Source of the DNA: Chryseobacterium mulctrae
GTDB taxonomy: Bacteria; Bacteroidota; Bacteroidia; Flavobacteriales; Weeksellaceae
DNA: 64,000 bases
Assembly (NCBI RefSeq): GCF_006175945.1
Contig: NZ_VAJL01000001.1
Span: 2,682,501 to 2,746,500 of the forward strand
Reading direction: 5' to 3'
Shown: piece by piece, positions 46,401-56,033 of the stretch
Layout of the letters: each line of letters opens with the position of its first letter
Position numbering within the stretch: position 1 is the stretch's first letter
Program-made: the position numbers and the translations under genes
Notes under the pieces: model-generated
Told to the model about the DNA's origin: nothing
Databases searched by the model: none
The model's input: the letters and a program-made list of their open reading frames with translations, nothing else

Positions 46401-46879
46401 TCTTCAGTTGCCAAAACACTGGTCATGAAATTGAGGATATCGTTATTTACGGTAATAGGGGCAGAGGCCGCGTGAAAAGTTGTACCTGTGGAAGCAATTC
46501 CTTTTGATGTAATAATTTCTGCGTGGTTAAAAACTGAAAATCTTAGATTCGCATAAAAGGGAAAGTCAGCTTTTAAATATAAACCTTTTGAGGTTGGTGT
46601 AAACAAATCTGTCTGAAGGGTTGTAATAATATAATCTCGAAGAACATCAAATTTTTGTGGATTGTTTTTGCTAATCGTAACTGTACCAATCACAACATTG
46701 TTATTGTAAATAGTAACAGCAAATGGAGTCGTACGGTTTGTAGAAAGATAAAGCTTTTGATAAGGATTTGGGTTTCCTGTACGATCTACCATAGGTGCAA
46801 ACCAATGTTCTCGATCCAGCTGAGCAAGTGAAGTAGAGAATATATAAAAAATAAGGAAAAAAGATAAAATTTTCTTCAT
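43460..46879 (-). CDS. Giant T9SS type B surface protein with IgGFc-binding-like head, copy 1
   Basis: 1139 residues, signal peptide about 1-19. Residues about 20-470 form an IgGFc_binding-like N-terminal region (LDREHWFAPMV, LYLSTNRTTPFAVTIYNNN, FNHAEIITSKGIASTGTTF). Next comes an Ig-like domain (about 475-545, DSYQWYVNGNIIPGA), a cadherin-like repeat (about 555-640, GTATINAATGVITYTATNP), other beta modules with an NQCDENMDGTVNV-type repeat, and a T9SS type B sorting domain at the end (NTITPNGDGRNDEIDYSALM; WDGNMKGRPVSTATYWYFI). Outer-membrane-secreted; function as adhesin or enzyme carrier is inferred. Own TAAATTTG box 20 nt before the start. Confidence 0.85.
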   Translation of the reverse strand: MKKILSFFLIFYIFSTSLAQLDREHWFAPMVDRTGNPNPYQKLYLSTNRTTPFAVTIYNNNVVIGTVTISKNNPQKFDVLRDYIITTLQTDLFTPTSKGLYLKADFPFYANLRFSVFNHAEIITSKGIASTGTTFHAASAPITVNNDILNFMTSVLATEDNTTVTVSGYKNTVQFSNGTSGATNPTLTFILNKGQSYIIDGIGNITGNFDGFIGAKIVATKPVNITNGNFNGQYAGNNPTSSDILMDQSIPVNQLGTTFALVKGNGNIGSNMEGAVVIATQDNTAVYVNNELTPIANLNTGQYFVIPDTKYQLQGTTHYNLYVVTSKNAYVYQILAGAATTGNEVATGGFNFIPALNCYLPKQIDEIGLINENFVHTNNNPTGILAIPTKLNLITERGATVFVNGNPPPPGTGPFDMTGTTNWVTYGIPNTTGTITVTSTKAITAGITAGSDAVGYGGFFAGFSTKPVILKSGGDCVPGIVLTVDPIIYDSYQWYVNGNIIPGATSSTYTPTGSGNYTCAVTMGTCAPLITAPFKVLNCMKQTAVTYNICGTKVITPAFTSSTQTPVASTVAITTAPTLGTATINAATGVITYTATNPSAGGTDTFVYTFCGNDPNFTDCETVTVTINIHPVTINNATLNACNINGNGTFNLTTAVVTTNTPVTITYYPSLFDAQNENLAALITVPTTYSAPNGTIVYAVVKNPTGCKSIAEITLNLFPLAIVTPANMGNQCDENMDGTVNVVLSDITQLILNNPAYFTNVRYYAQLADANLGNANMLPNNWSYNTNTTIFIRVESPDGCAPVIQQVNFTVGTKLTLIKNTFNTDFCDDDLDGIKPMNLSFFLNQFTVDPLVTITYHATLADAQNDVSPISGAVTLTGSHIYYIRFEKSGFCPDVATIRINLKVPKKSDILSDKVVCPKTNTNLDAGPGFDAYLWSTGDTTPAISNVPAGNYWVELSFNGCVYRQFVNVSESTLPVITSIDINGSTVTIGVSGGTPAYEYSLDGFIWQTSNVFTNVVRGTYTIYVRDSLNCDIVKKDFVIINLINTITPNGDGRNDEIDYSALMGKDNLEFRIFDRYGAEVFRGTPSNKFTWDGNMKGRPVSTATYWYFISWTELGNVTSVKYSSWLLVKHRNNSLWDK

Positions 46880-46939
46880 TTTGAACTCGATTTTACCACA
46901 AATTTAATAATAAAATACGTTAATAGTTTTAAAAATAAA

Positions 46940-46972
46940 CAAAAACCACGATGCTGCATCGTGGTTTTTAAT
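46940..46972 (-). terminator. Terminator of T9SS giant gene copy 2
   Basis: AACCACGATG and CATCGTGGTT, a G/C-containing 10-bp stem followed by T on one side and A on the other, 20 nt past the stop of the gene at 46994. Confidence 0.85.
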
Positions 46973-46993
46973 AATATCTGATTTAAAAATTGG

Positions 46994-49831
46994 TTATTCT
47001 CTGTTTTTTACTAACACCCAGCCTGAAAATTTGATAGGTGTTTTAGCTTTTCCATTTTCATTCCAGCTGATACTATACCAGTAATTTCCTGTAGAAACTC
47101 TTTTTTTACCATTGGTTGTACCATCCCAAGTATAGCCATTCTCTTTATTTCCTTGATGAATTTTGTTTCCGTATCTATCAAAGATATTGAATACTAAATT
47201 TGGTTTATTGGCAAGAGCTGAGTAGTCTAAAATATCATTTATTCCATCCGAGTTAGGGGTAATTACATTAACGATATTAGGAATAGTAATACCTACTTCA
47301 ATTGGCACACAATTGAATGTATCTCTTACATAAACTTTAACATCACCTCTCGGAAGATCTGTAAATACGTTTGAAGATTGCCAGTTGATATTGTTTATTG
47401 AATATTCATAAGGTGCAACACCTCCGGTTACATATACTGTAATGTTTGTGGTAGAAACTTCAATGTTTGTAATGACCGGCTGCTCAGAAGCATACACTTT
47501 TACAGCTTGTTTGGTAGTACAGTCTCCTGTTTTCAATTTTACCCAATAAGTTCCTACTCCTACATTGGTAATAGTTTGCGTAGTAGCTCCTGTGCTCCAT
47601 TCGTACCCGTCAAATCCTGGTCCTGCATCTAATACAGTTTTATCTTCTATACAAATTATTTTATCTATCAATACAGCAGATTCAATTGGTGCTAAAACAA
47701 CCAAAGTTACTTTTGCAACACGATAACATCCATTTGCATTACTTACTCTGATGTAAGCTACCCCGTTTGGAGCAATATAATGATCCGGAACCAATATTTC
47801 ATTCGTTTGGTTGTGGGCATCAGTGATTGATGGATAATATTTTTTAGTAACACCAAGTTGAGTAGTTACTATAGCATTTGTAAGATTAAATAATCCTGTA
47901 GCAATATTTTCTTCAAGGAAACAGGTTCTTAGTGTTGTGTCATTTACTACTGGGCTTTCTGCTACAGTTAATGTAAGGGTGATTTGTTCACAATCTACAA
48001 ATTCAGGATCGTTTCCGCAGAATTTATAAACAATTGTATCTGTACCTACAAAATTATTGTTTGGGGTGTATCCAATCACACCAGTTGTAGGGTTGATGAT
48101 TGCTGTACCATTTGCTGGAGGTGTAATAATCTGAACACTACCTGGCGTAAATATCTGTGAAGATGTAGTAAACTGTGGGACAATATTTAAATATCCTTCA
48201 CAAACCGTTCTTGTCTTCGTCGTTTTTTCAAGACATGTAAATACTTTAAATACAGGTGTAGTTTCCGGAAGACAAGATCCTACCGTAATTGTCACTGCGT
48301 AGTTTCCAGATTGTGTTGGAGTGTACGAATTACTGTTTGCACCCGGAATAGCAATTCCATTCCTAAACCACTGATAAGTATCATAACTGTCATCTACTTC
48401 CAATATTAGTCCCGGAATACAGTCTCCGGTTTTTTTTGCAATAAGCGGTATTGAAGAAAATCCTGCGAAATATCCTCCATACCCCGAAGAACTGTGTCCT
48501 CCGTTAATTCCAGCAGTTACCGCTTTATTAGACTGTATGGCTATGTTGCCGGTAATAGGTTGTATTGCATATGTTACCCAGTTGGCATTTCCTGTCAATG
48601 GAAATGGCCCCTGTGCAGCAGTTGGAGTTATTGGTGCTCCTCCATTAACGGTATAAGTAACCGTAGCACCCACTTCAGTTAGAATATTAAGTTTTACAAT
48701 AGTACCAAAAGGTATAACACTAGCTCCCCCGGTGCCGGTTGGCATTTCACCTACTTTACCAATCTCATCAATTTTTCTTGGTAAAAAGCAGTTTAAAGGG
48801 GGGATATAATTAAAACCACAGGTGGCGCTACTATTATCTACTGAGACTAACTGGTATAAATAAACATTTTTTGTAGTGCTGATTAGCATATTGGCATGCG
48901 TTCCTCCTGCCTGCACAATGTAGCTGCTTCCAGAAATCCTGTACCATTGCCCTTGGGCTAAAGTTGCAACCGGAGTTGTGGCTCCGTTTAGGTATACTTG
49001 AGTATTGTTTTCAGTAGCTACCACTATTCCTCCTTCCAAGTCTGGGAAGGTAGATCTCGTTCTTACCATTGCAAAAGTATTTCCAAGTCTGCTTGTTGGT
49101 ACAGACTGGTCTAAAATGATATCTCTTCCGGCAGTAGTGCTAATTCCAAAATTAGCAGTCACATTTCCGTTAGTAAGTGTAATGGGTTTGTTTGCAACAA
49201 TTTTTGCTCCCATGAATGGAACAGTAGGAGAGATTGGACCCGCAAAAATAAAAGATTGCCCTTTGTTTAAAGTGAAGGTGTGGGTGTTACTTGTCGGAGT
49301 AGCTCCAAAAAATGTGAAAACTGCTGTAGCGCTCCAGGTAGCAGTAACTGTTGTATTATCTTCTGTTGCTAAAACCCCCGCAGTAAAATTATTGGATTCA
49401 AGCTGAGTAGAAGGAGTACTTGCAACAAAGAACTCTGTACCAATACCCGCTTTCCCTTTGCTGGTTACCACTTCAGCATGTTGAGTATCGTTTACCATTC
49501 TAAGGGTACAATAAAAAGGTTTATCTGCCTTAATATATAATCCTTTATTAATTACTGTAAAAGCTTCCGAAGTAACGTTAGTGGAAATATTTACAGAAGG
49601 AACAATATAGGTTTGAGGACTTCCTTTGCTAATTGTTACAGTGCCCAATGCAACGTTATTGCTATATACAGTTACTACAAAAGGGGTTACCGAATCTGTA
49701 GAAAGATAAAGTGACTGAGCTGTAACAGCTGTGGTCGCATAGTATGGCGCTATCCAATGCTCTGTATCTCTTTGAGCAGAAACATTGATGCCAGTAATCA
49801 TTAGTAAAAAAATGAGTAAAAATTGTTTCAT
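46994..49831 (-). CDS. Giant T9SS type B surface protein, copy 2
   Basis: 945 residues. Same family as copy 1: IgGFc-like head with RDTEHWIAPYYATT, LYLSTDSVTPFVVTVYSNN, NDTQHAEVVTSKGKAGIGTEF, an Ig-like domain (DDSYDTYQWFRNGIAIPGAN), a cadherin-like repeat, one copy of the CFLEEN...GLFNLTNA beta module, and the type B tail (NVITPNSDGINDILDYSALA). It is the shortest copy, lacking the CDDN-type modules. Closest to copy 3, with which it also shares the leader sequence ATCCTAATTC before the start. A TAATTTTG box (rc of 49854-49861) is 23 nt upstream. Confidence 0.85.
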   Translation of the reverse strand: MKQFLLIFLLMITGINVSAQRDTEHWIAPYYATTAVTAQSLYLSTDSVTPFVVTVYSNNVALGTVTISKGSPQTYIVPSVNISTNVTSEAFTVINKGLYIKADKPFYCTLRMVNDTQHAEVVTSKGKAGIGTEFFVASTPSTQLESNNFTAGVLATEDNTTVTATWSATAVFTFFGATPTSNTHTFTLNKGQSFIFAGPISPTVPFMGAKIVANKPITLTNGNVTANFGISTTAGRDIILDQSVPTSRLGNTFAMVRTRSTFPDLEGGIVVATENNTQVYLNGATTPVATLAQGQWYRISGSSYIVQAGGTHANMLISTTKNVYLYQLVSVDNSSATCGFNYIPPLNCFLPRKIDEIGKVGEMPTGTGGASVIPFGTIVKLNILTEVGATVTYTVNGGAPITPTAAQGPFPLTGNANWVTYAIQPITGNIAIQSNKAVTAGINGGHSSSGYGGYFAGFSSIPLIAKKTGDCIPGLILEVDDSYDTYQWFRNGIAIPGANSNSYTPTQSGNYAVTITVGSCLPETTPVFKVFTCLEKTTKTRTVCEGYLNIVPQFTTSSQIFTPGSVQIITPPANGTAIINPTTGVIGYTPNNNFVGTDTIVYKFCGNDPEFVDCEQITLTLTVAESPVVNDTTLRTCFLEENIATGLFNLTNAIVTTQLGVTKKYYPSITDAHNQTNEILVPDHYIAPNGVAYIRVSNANGCYRVAKVTLVVLAPIESAVLIDKIICIEDKTVLDAGPGFDGYEWSTGATTQTITNVGVGTYWVKLKTGDCTTKQAVKVYASEQPVITNIEVSTTNITVYVTGGVAPYEYSINNINWQSSNVFTDLPRGDVKVYVRDTFNCVPIEVGITIPNIVNVITPNSDGINDILDYSALANKPNLVFNIFDRYGNKIHQGNKENGYTWDGTTNGKKRVSTGNYWYSISWNENGKAKTPIKFSGWVLVKNRE

Positions 49832-49917
49832 AAGCGTAGAATTAGGATTTTTACAAAATTAATGTAAAAAAAGATATGTTTTAAGAATATTTTTAAAATA
49901 TTCTTATTAATGTTATT

Positions 49918-49952
49918 TAAAAAGCCATAAATCTATATTATGGCTTTTTTAT
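49918..49952 (-). terminator. Terminator of T9SS giant gene copy 3
   Basis: AAAAAGCCATAA and TTATGGCTTTTT with an 7-nt loop, 15 nt after the stop of the gene at 49967. Confidence 0.85.
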
Positions 49953-49966
49953 GATAATACTTTTAG

Positions 49967-52900
49967 TTATTCTCTGTTTTTTACCAGGATCCATCCAGTA
50001 TATTTTATAGGCGTTTTTAGCATATTTGGTTCCGTCCAGTTGATATGATACCAATAAGTACCTGTTACTATCTTTTTATTAGAATGGGTTCCATCCCATC
50101 TGTAATTATTAGACTTATCCCCGGTAAATATTTTATTACCATATCTGTCATAAATTACAAAGATAAGATTGTCCTTGTAAGCTAATTCTCTGTAATCTAT
50201 ATAGTCATTAACGTTGTCTCCATTAGGAGTAATTGCATTTACTAAATTAGGTACAGTAACTTCTACTGAGATAGGGTTACAGTTGAAAGAATCTTTTACA
50301 TAGAACGTATGTTGCCCTCTTGTAAGATTGGTAAATACATTAGAATCCTGCCAAGCGGTTACTCCGTCTACAGAAAACTGATACGGTGCTATTCCTCCGG
50401 TTACAATTACAGTAGCTGTATTGTTAGCTATTTCAATTGAAGTAATAACAGGATCTTGTGCTTTCTTTACGCTGACAAGTTGTTTAACAGAGCATCCTGA
50501 ATCTTGAAGGATTACCCAATAATCACCTACTGCTACTCCTGCTATTGATTGGGTAGTCGCACCTGTGCTCCAACGATAAGATTGATATCCCGGACCTGCA
50601 TCTAAAGTAGTTCTGTCGTCAATACAGATGTATTTGTCAACCAATAGAGGAGATCTTTTTGGAGCGGTTACCTTAAGGTTAATTTTAGCAATCGCATAGC
50701 ATCCATTTGAGTTGAAAACTCTTGCATATACAGATCCGTTTCCTGAAATATAAGCATCAACTCCTACAATTTCATTGGTTCCGTTACTTGCATCTGTAGA
50801 AGTAGGATAGAATTTTTTGGTAACCGGTGCTTCAGCTGTTATATTTGCATTTACTAGATTAAATCTTCCCTTAGTTTCGTTGTTTTCTATGAAACATTCT
50901 GTTAAAGTTGCTTCCTTAACTACTGGAGTAGGAAAGAAATCTAAAGTAATTTTAGCATTTCCTACACAACCTTCAGCTGTTAAAACTCTTACATATACTG
51001 AGCCTAATCCTGAGAAATAATTCGTTGGATTAGTAATCTGATTGGTGTTTGCATTTAAATCAGCCAGGGTAGGATAGAATTTTTTTGTTGTTGGTACAGC
51101 ATTGTCTGTTACATTTGCTGTAGTTAAATCGAAAAACCCTTTTCCTGCGTATTGACAAGCTTTGATGGTTCTGTCTGTCAGTACAAAAGGAACCACATTT
51201 AAATTTAAAGTTATCTGTTCACAATCTACAAACTCAGTAGCATTACCACAGAATTTATAAACAATTTTATCTGGGCCTATATATCCCGCGTTTGGAACAT
51301 ACGTTATTACTCCTGTAGATGGATTAAGTGTGGCTGTACCTTTTGTTGGTTGTGTAATAATTACCACAGTTCCTGGTGCTGGTATTTGAGTTGAACTTGT
51401 AAATGTTGGAACAATTGCTTTAGTACCACAGATATTTATCGTTTGAGTAGTTTGTCCCAAACATGTAAAGACCTTGTATATTGGAGTTGTCACAGGTGGG
51501 CAAGTTCCCATAGTTACCTTTACAGTATAGTTTCCGCCAACAGCAGGAGTTATTGTGTGAGAAGTTGCTCCCGCAATTGGTGCATTGTTCAAAAACCATT
51601 GATAGCTGTCATAACCATCATCAACTTCTAAAATAATTCCCGGAATACATTCACCAGTCTGTTTTGCAATTACAGGAATTGATGAGAATCCTGCAAAGTA
51701 TCCGCCGTAACCAGAAGTGCTATACCCTCCATTGATACCTGCTGTAACTGCTTTGTTCGATACAATTGTTAAATTTCCTGACATCAATTCTAGTCCATAA
51801 GTTACCCAAGCGGTGCTCCCATTAAGAGGAAACGGACCTTGTGCAGCTGTAGGAGTTATTGGTGCACTTCCATTGGTCGTATAAGTAACAGTAGCGCCTG
51901 CTTCTGTGATGATGTTTAATTTTATATTCTGTTGAGTAGGAAAGGGAACAACACTTGTGCCACCCGTTCCTGTAGGCATTTCGTCAATTTTGGGTAATTC
52001 GTCAATTTTTCTTGGTAAAAAACAATTTAATGGCGGAATATAATTGAACCCACCTGTTTCATCCTGATTTAGAATAGACACCAATTGATATAAATACACA
52101 TTTTTAGAGGTAGTAACAAACATATTAAAATGTCCTGATGTACCTTGAGCAACATAATCATTACCTGATATTCTGTACATCTGACCTTGGTTGAGTGTTG
52201 CAACTGAGGTTCCTGATCCATTAAGGAATACCTGAGTATTGTTTTCTGTAGCTACAATAATGCCTCCTTCCATATCTGCGGAAGAAGATCTGGTTCTTAC
52301 CATAGCAAACGTACTTCCCAATCTTTCCACCGGTACCGATTGGTCTAATATAATATCAGATCCGCCGCTGGTAACATTCCCAAAATTACCATTCACATTT
52401 CCGTTGGTTAATGTAATGGGTTTGTTAGCTATGATTTTGGCTCCTATAAAGTTGTTGATGTTTTGACCGCCCGCTCCTGCTAATCCCGCATATACAAAGG
52501 ACTCTCCTTTATTTAACGTAAATGTATTGGTTGTTGTGGCGGGTGCTCCACCTATAAAAGTAACGGCCGCATTCCAGGTAGTCGTAACTACTGTATTGTC
52601 TTCAGTTGCCATAACTCCTGCGGTAAAATTACTTGAAGTAGCGGTAGACGGCGTTGCCACTACATAAAATTCTTTTCCTGTGCCTGCTTTTCCTTTACTG
52701 GTGAGGATCTCCCCATGGGTAGTGCCACTTACCAATCTTAATGTACAAAAAAATGGTTTAGTAGCCTTAAGGTAAAGACCTCTGTTGATAACATTAAATG
52801 CGTTTGCTGCAGTATTTACCGATATATTTGCTGGAGGAATCGTAAATACTTTTGGATTTCCCTTACTTATGCTAACCACTCCTACTACATTACCCGGTGC

Positions 52901-53083
52901 TGTCGAACTATTACTTGTGATAGTGACATCAAAAGGAGTTACTGAATCTGTTGAAAGATAAATCGCCTGTGTAGTTGAAGAGGATGCATAGAAAGGTGCG
53001 ATCCAATGTTCAGTATCTCTTTGCGCAAAAAGAGAATTGAATGTCAGAAAAACTAATACTAAGCTGAGTAGAAATCTTTTCAT
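49967..53083 (-). CDS. Giant T9SS type B surface protein, copy 3
   Basis: 1038 residues. Signal peptide about 1-20 (NSLFAQ), IgGFc-like head (RDTEHWIAPFYASS; STDSVTPFDVTITSN; TTHGEILTSKGKAGTGKEF), Ig-like domain, cadherin-like repeat, then two copies of the beta module (ACQYAGKGFFDLTTANVTD and CFIENNETKGRFNLVNANIT), one more than copy 2, and the type B tail (NAITPNGDNVNDYIDYRELA). Own TAATTTTG box (rc of 53107-53114) 24 nt upstream of the start and own terminator, so monocistronic. Almost certainly a surface-exposed protein. No catalytic motif seen. Confidence 0.85.
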   Translation of the reverse strand: MKRFLLSLVLVFLTFNSLFAQRDTEHWIAPFYASSSTTQAIYLSTDSVTPFDVTITSNSSTAPGNVVGVVSISKGNPKVFTIPPANISVNTAANAFNVINRGLYLKATKPFFCTLRLVSGTTHGEILTSKGKAGTGKEFYVVATPSTATSSNFTAGVMATEDNTVVTTTWNAAVTFIGGAPATTTNTFTLNKGESFVYAGLAGAGGQNINNFIGAKIIANKPITLTNGNVNGNFGNVTSGGSDIILDQSVPVERLGSTFAMVRTRSSSADMEGGIIVATENNTQVFLNGSGTSVATLNQGQMYRISGNDYVAQGTSGHFNMFVTTSKNVYLYQLVSILNQDETGGFNYIPPLNCFLPRKIDELPKIDEMPTGTGGTSVVPFPTQQNIKLNIITEAGATVTYTTNGSAPITPTAAQGPFPLNGSTAWVTYGLELMSGNLTIVSNKAVTAGINGGYSTSGYGGYFAGFSSIPVIAKQTGECIPGIILEVDDGYDSYQWFLNNAPIAGATSHTITPAVGGNYTVKVTMGTCPPVTTPIYKVFTCLGQTTQTINICGTKAIVPTFTSSTQIPAPGTVVIITQPTKGTATLNPSTGVITYVPNAGYIGPDKIVYKFCGNATEFVDCEQITLNLNVVPFVLTDRTIKACQYAGKGFFDLTTANVTDNAVPTTKKFYPTLADLNANTNQITNPTNYFSGLGSVYVRVLTAEGCVGNAKITLDFFPTPVVKEATLTECFIENNETKGRFNLVNANITAEAPVTKKFYPTSTDASNGTNEIVGVDAYISGNGSVYARVFNSNGCYAIAKINLKVTAPKRSPLLVDKYICIDDRTTLDAGPGYQSYRWSTGATTQSIAGVAVGDYWVILQDSGCSVKQLVSVKKAQDPVITSIEIANNTATVIVTGGIAPYQFSVDGVTAWQDSNVFTNLTRGQHTFYVKDSFNCNPISVEVTVPNLVNAITPNGDNVNDYIDYRELAYKDNLIFVIYDRYGNKIFTGDKSNNYRWDGTHSNKKIVTGTYWYHINWTEPNMLKTPIKYTGWILVKNRE

Positions 53084-53162
53084 AAATTATGGAATTAGGA
53101 TTTCTACAAAATTAAAATAATATTTAATATATTGTTAATAAATCATAAACAAAAATTAAAAT

Positions 53163-56033
53163 CTATTCTCGATTCTTTATTAATAACCACCCAGAGTGAG
53201 AAACCGGTAATTTTGTGTCAGGCTCAATCCATTTGATAATATACCAATAAGTTCCTGTTGAAAGATTTCTTCCGCCAGATTTTCCGTCCCACTTGTAATT
53301 ATTACCCGAAGATTTGTAAACTGCTGCACCATAGCGGTCAACAACTTCAATGCTTACCTGATCTTTTATTCTTAAATCAGAATAATCTAAAACATCATTT
53401 CTTCCGTCTCCGTTTGGAGTGATGGTATTAATTAAATTTAAAATTAAAAAATCTTTGATGACTGGTTGACAACCATCTCTTCCTATGACATAAACTTTGT
53501 AAGGGCCTCTAGATAAACCTGTAAATACATTAGAGTTTTGATAATCTGAACCATTTAATGAATATTGGTATGGTGCATTACCTCCCGTAACATTAATTGT
53601 GGCAGTAGTTCCTGTAACAACAATGCTCGTAATAGTTGGAGCTTGTGCTGCTGTTACCGTTACGGTTTGTCTGTAAATACAGCCATTAAAACCTAAATCC
53701 ACATAATAAGTTCCTACGCCAACAGTAATGGTAGAAGTAGTGGCTCCTGTATTCCATAAATAAGAAGTGAATCCGTCTCCTGCATTTAAAACTGCTTTGT
53801 CATTTGAACAAATAATCTGATCTTTCAGAACCTCAGATTTTTTTGGAGATCTTAAGCTGATTTTTAAAGTTGCTGTATTCGGACATCCGTTATTACTCGT
53901 AAATCTAATATAAAATGTAGCCGGAGTGGTAATAATTTGATTTACTGCTAATCCGTTGATTCCTGATTGCGCGTCTGCCAAAGTTGCGTGGTAAGTTAAT
54001 GTTACAGAAGGATCTGCAGTAAACTGATTTCTATAATCATTTAGATTAACACTTTGCGAACCATTTAAATCATTATCACAGATTTCAGCAGTAAAGTTTG
54101 TAGTAAGTAAGGTGATTTTATTACCTATAGTAAAATTAATTTGTCCAAAAGCAGTCGGGCAAATTGTACTTGTACCGTCTACTCTTATATAAACGGTTGT
54201 TGCTGATGTATAAGTCCAGTTAGTTGGAAGTGTGTTAGTATTTCCAGCATTTGCATCAGCTTGACTTAAATAATATCTTACCGTAAAATTGGCAGAATTT
54301 GTTACAACTTGTGGAGTAATAGTAGAGAAATTTACGTTCACAATTCCGTCAAAATTATCATCACAAAGATTACCATTAAAATTTGCGATATTAATATTAG
54401 GAACAGCATTTACTTTGATTGCTAAACTTGCGGTGTTAAAACACTGTGTTGCATTTGTAAATCTTAAATAAAAAGTTCCCGTTGCTCCGTTATTGATTGT
54501 TTGCGTTGCCGGAATTGCGTTTGCACCAGATTGTGCATCTGCCAAACTATTGTGGAAAGTAACATTGGTTCCAGGATCTGTAGTGAAAATGTTTTTATAA
54601 GTATTTAGATTCACTGTTTCAGATCCATTCATATCTGTATCGCAAATTTCTACAACGTGTGTTGGAGTTAGCAAAGGAACTTTGTTTTTAATAACAAAAT
54701 TAATTTGCCCAAAAGCAGGAGGGCAACCGTTTGTGCTTTCAACTCTTACATAAACTGTAGTGTTTGTAGAGTAGTTCCAGTTAGTAGGCAATGTGTTATT
54801 ATTTCCTGCAGTTGCATCAGCCTGATTTAAATAATATTTTACAGTAAAATTCGCTGAATTGGTAACAATTTGTGGAGTAACTGTTGCAAAATTGATGTTG
54901 ATAACTCCAGAAGAATTATCATCACAAAACTCTGCATTATAAGTACTTGTATTGATGTTTGGAGCCTGATTCATTGTCAATGTAATCTGTGCAACTTTAG
55001 AACATCCGTAAGCCGAAGTTACATTAGCATAAATAATTCCTGCAGGTCCTGTATAATTGGTTGGATCAGTAATTTGCCCTGTTAAATTTGCATTGGTAAA
55101 ATAAGTAATATTGGCTCCAACAGCTGATGTAACACTTGCAGTCGTTAGATTATAGGTTCCATTTCCTGCAGCGCTATTACAAATGCTTATTGAGGCATTG
55201 TTTACCTGAAGAACATCTGTGTTGATGATGATTCTAAAATATTCAAAAGCAAAAGGATTTCCATTTCCCTGAATATAATAAACAAATTGGTCTGTAGTAT
55301 TTACAGTCGTTGCATTGGGGGTGTAAGTAATTTGTCCTGTGGTTGGGTTTACTGTTGCGGTTCCATTCGTTGGCTGAGAAATAATTGCAGTTAATGATGG
55401 AGCAATGGTTTGTGTAGAACTAGTAAATGCCGGAGTAATCACTTTGGTATTACAAGACCCGATGGTAAAAGTTGTTGTAGAAATTGGTGGACAAAGTGTG
55501 TAATTGTATATTGTAGTCAATTTTGTTTCACAATTATTCTTAGTTACTGAACAAGTATAAGCTCCCGCTCCATATAGTTCAGGATTAATGGAAAAGGTAG
55601 TTGCGCCTGGAATTGCAACACCATTTAAATACCATTGATAACCATCGTAATTATTATCAACCTGCAAAAGAATTCCGGCGTAGCAATCACCGGTTTTTGT
55701 AATTGCCGGAACTGATGAAAATCCTGCAAAGTATCCACCGTATCCTACAGCGCCACTTCCTGCAGCAATTCCTGCGGTCATTGCTTTCGTAGAGTTTAAT
55801 GTTACATTTCCTGTTACATTTTGGATAGAATAACTTACCCAATTCGGATTTCCTGTTACAGGATAAGGTCCGTTTCCTGCTGCAATATTACCTCCGTTTA
55901 AAGTTACGGTAGCTCCGACTTGAGTGATAATATTTAATCTTGTCGAAAAAGTCTGTCCTCCGATTCTGTTGATAAATCCAATTTCGTCAATTTTATTTGG
56001 CATAAAACAGCTTAATGGCGGGATGAAATTCAT
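53163..56033 (-). CDS. Giant T9SS type B surface protein, copy 4, C-terminal part (frameshifted gene)
   Basis: 956 codons that continue the protein begun at 57064. The first residues (MNFIPPLSCFMPNKIDEIGF) match the middle of the head domain of the paralogs (GFNFIPALNCYLPKQIDEIG in copy 1), so the ATG at 56033 is internal. It then contains an Ig-like domain, a cadherin-like repeat, a CNSAAGNGTYNLTTAS module, two tandem CDDN-type modules of about 185 residues each, and the T9SS type B tail (NTITPNGDGRNDVLDYSDLR). With the N-terminal part the complete protein would be about 1300 residues, the largest of the four copies. Broken by one missing G in the run at 56035-56039. Confidence 0.85.
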   Translation of the reverse strand: MNFIPPLSCFMPNKIDEIGFINRIGGQTFSTRLNIITQVGATVTLNGGNIAAGNGPYPVTGNPNWVSYSIQNVTGNVTLNSTKAMTAGIAAGSGAVGYGGYFAGFSSVPAITKTGDCYAGILLQVDNNYDGYQWYLNGVAIPGATTFSINPELYGAGAYTCSVTKNNCETKLTTIYNYTLCPPISTTTFTIGSCNTKVITPAFTSSTQTIAPSLTAIISQPTNGTATVNPTTGQITYTPNATTVNTTDQFVYYIQGNGNPFAFEYFRIIINTDVLQVNNASISICNSAAGNGTYNLTTASVTSAVGANITYFTNANLTGQITDPTNYTGPAGIIYANVTSAYGCSKVAQITLTMNQAPNINTSTYNAEFCDDNSSGVININFATVTPQIVTNSANFTVKYYLNQADATAGNNNTLPTNWNYSTNTTVYVRVESTNGCPPAFGQINFVIKNKVPLLTPTHVVEICDTDMNGSETVNLNTYKNIFTTDPGTNVTFHNSLADAQSGANAIPATQTINNGATGTFYLRFTNATQCFNTASLAIKVNAVPNINIANFNGNLCDDNFDGIVNVNFSTITPQVVTNSANFTVRYYLSQADANAGNTNTLPTNWTYTSATTVYIRVDGTSTICPTAFGQINFTIGNKITLLTTNFTAEICDNDLNGSQSVNLNDYRNQFTADPSVTLTYHATLADAQSGINGLAVNQIITTPATFYIRFTSNNGCPNTATLKISLRSPKKSEVLKDQIICSNDKAVLNAGDGFTSYLWNTGATTSTITVGVGTYYVDLGFNGCIYRQTVTVTAAQAPTITSIVVTGTTATINVTGGNAPYQYSLNGSDYQNSNVFTGLSRGPYKVYVIGRDGCQPVIKDFLILNLINTITPNGDGRNDVLDYSDLRIKDQVSIEVVDRYGAAVYKSSGNNYKWDGKSGGRNLSTGTYWYIIKWIEPDTKLPVSHSGWLLIKNRE
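53847..54962 (-). repeat. Tandem duplication of a 185-residue module inside giant gene copy 4
   Basis: Unit 1 (54402-54962) and unit 2 (53847-54401), 187 and 185 codons. Both begin PNIN, carry CDDN...G.(I/V)N(I/V)NF, NSANFTV(K/R)YYL(N/S)QADA, then EICD(T/N)D(M/L)NGS and a second ADAQSG. Copy 1 has one such unit and copies 2 and 3 have none. Confidence 0.85.

Noticed and set aside
56030..56033. ATGA translational coupling between two separate genes.
   Set aside because: The paralogs run through this point in one frame, and the domain is split in the middle, so it is one gene with a frameshift.
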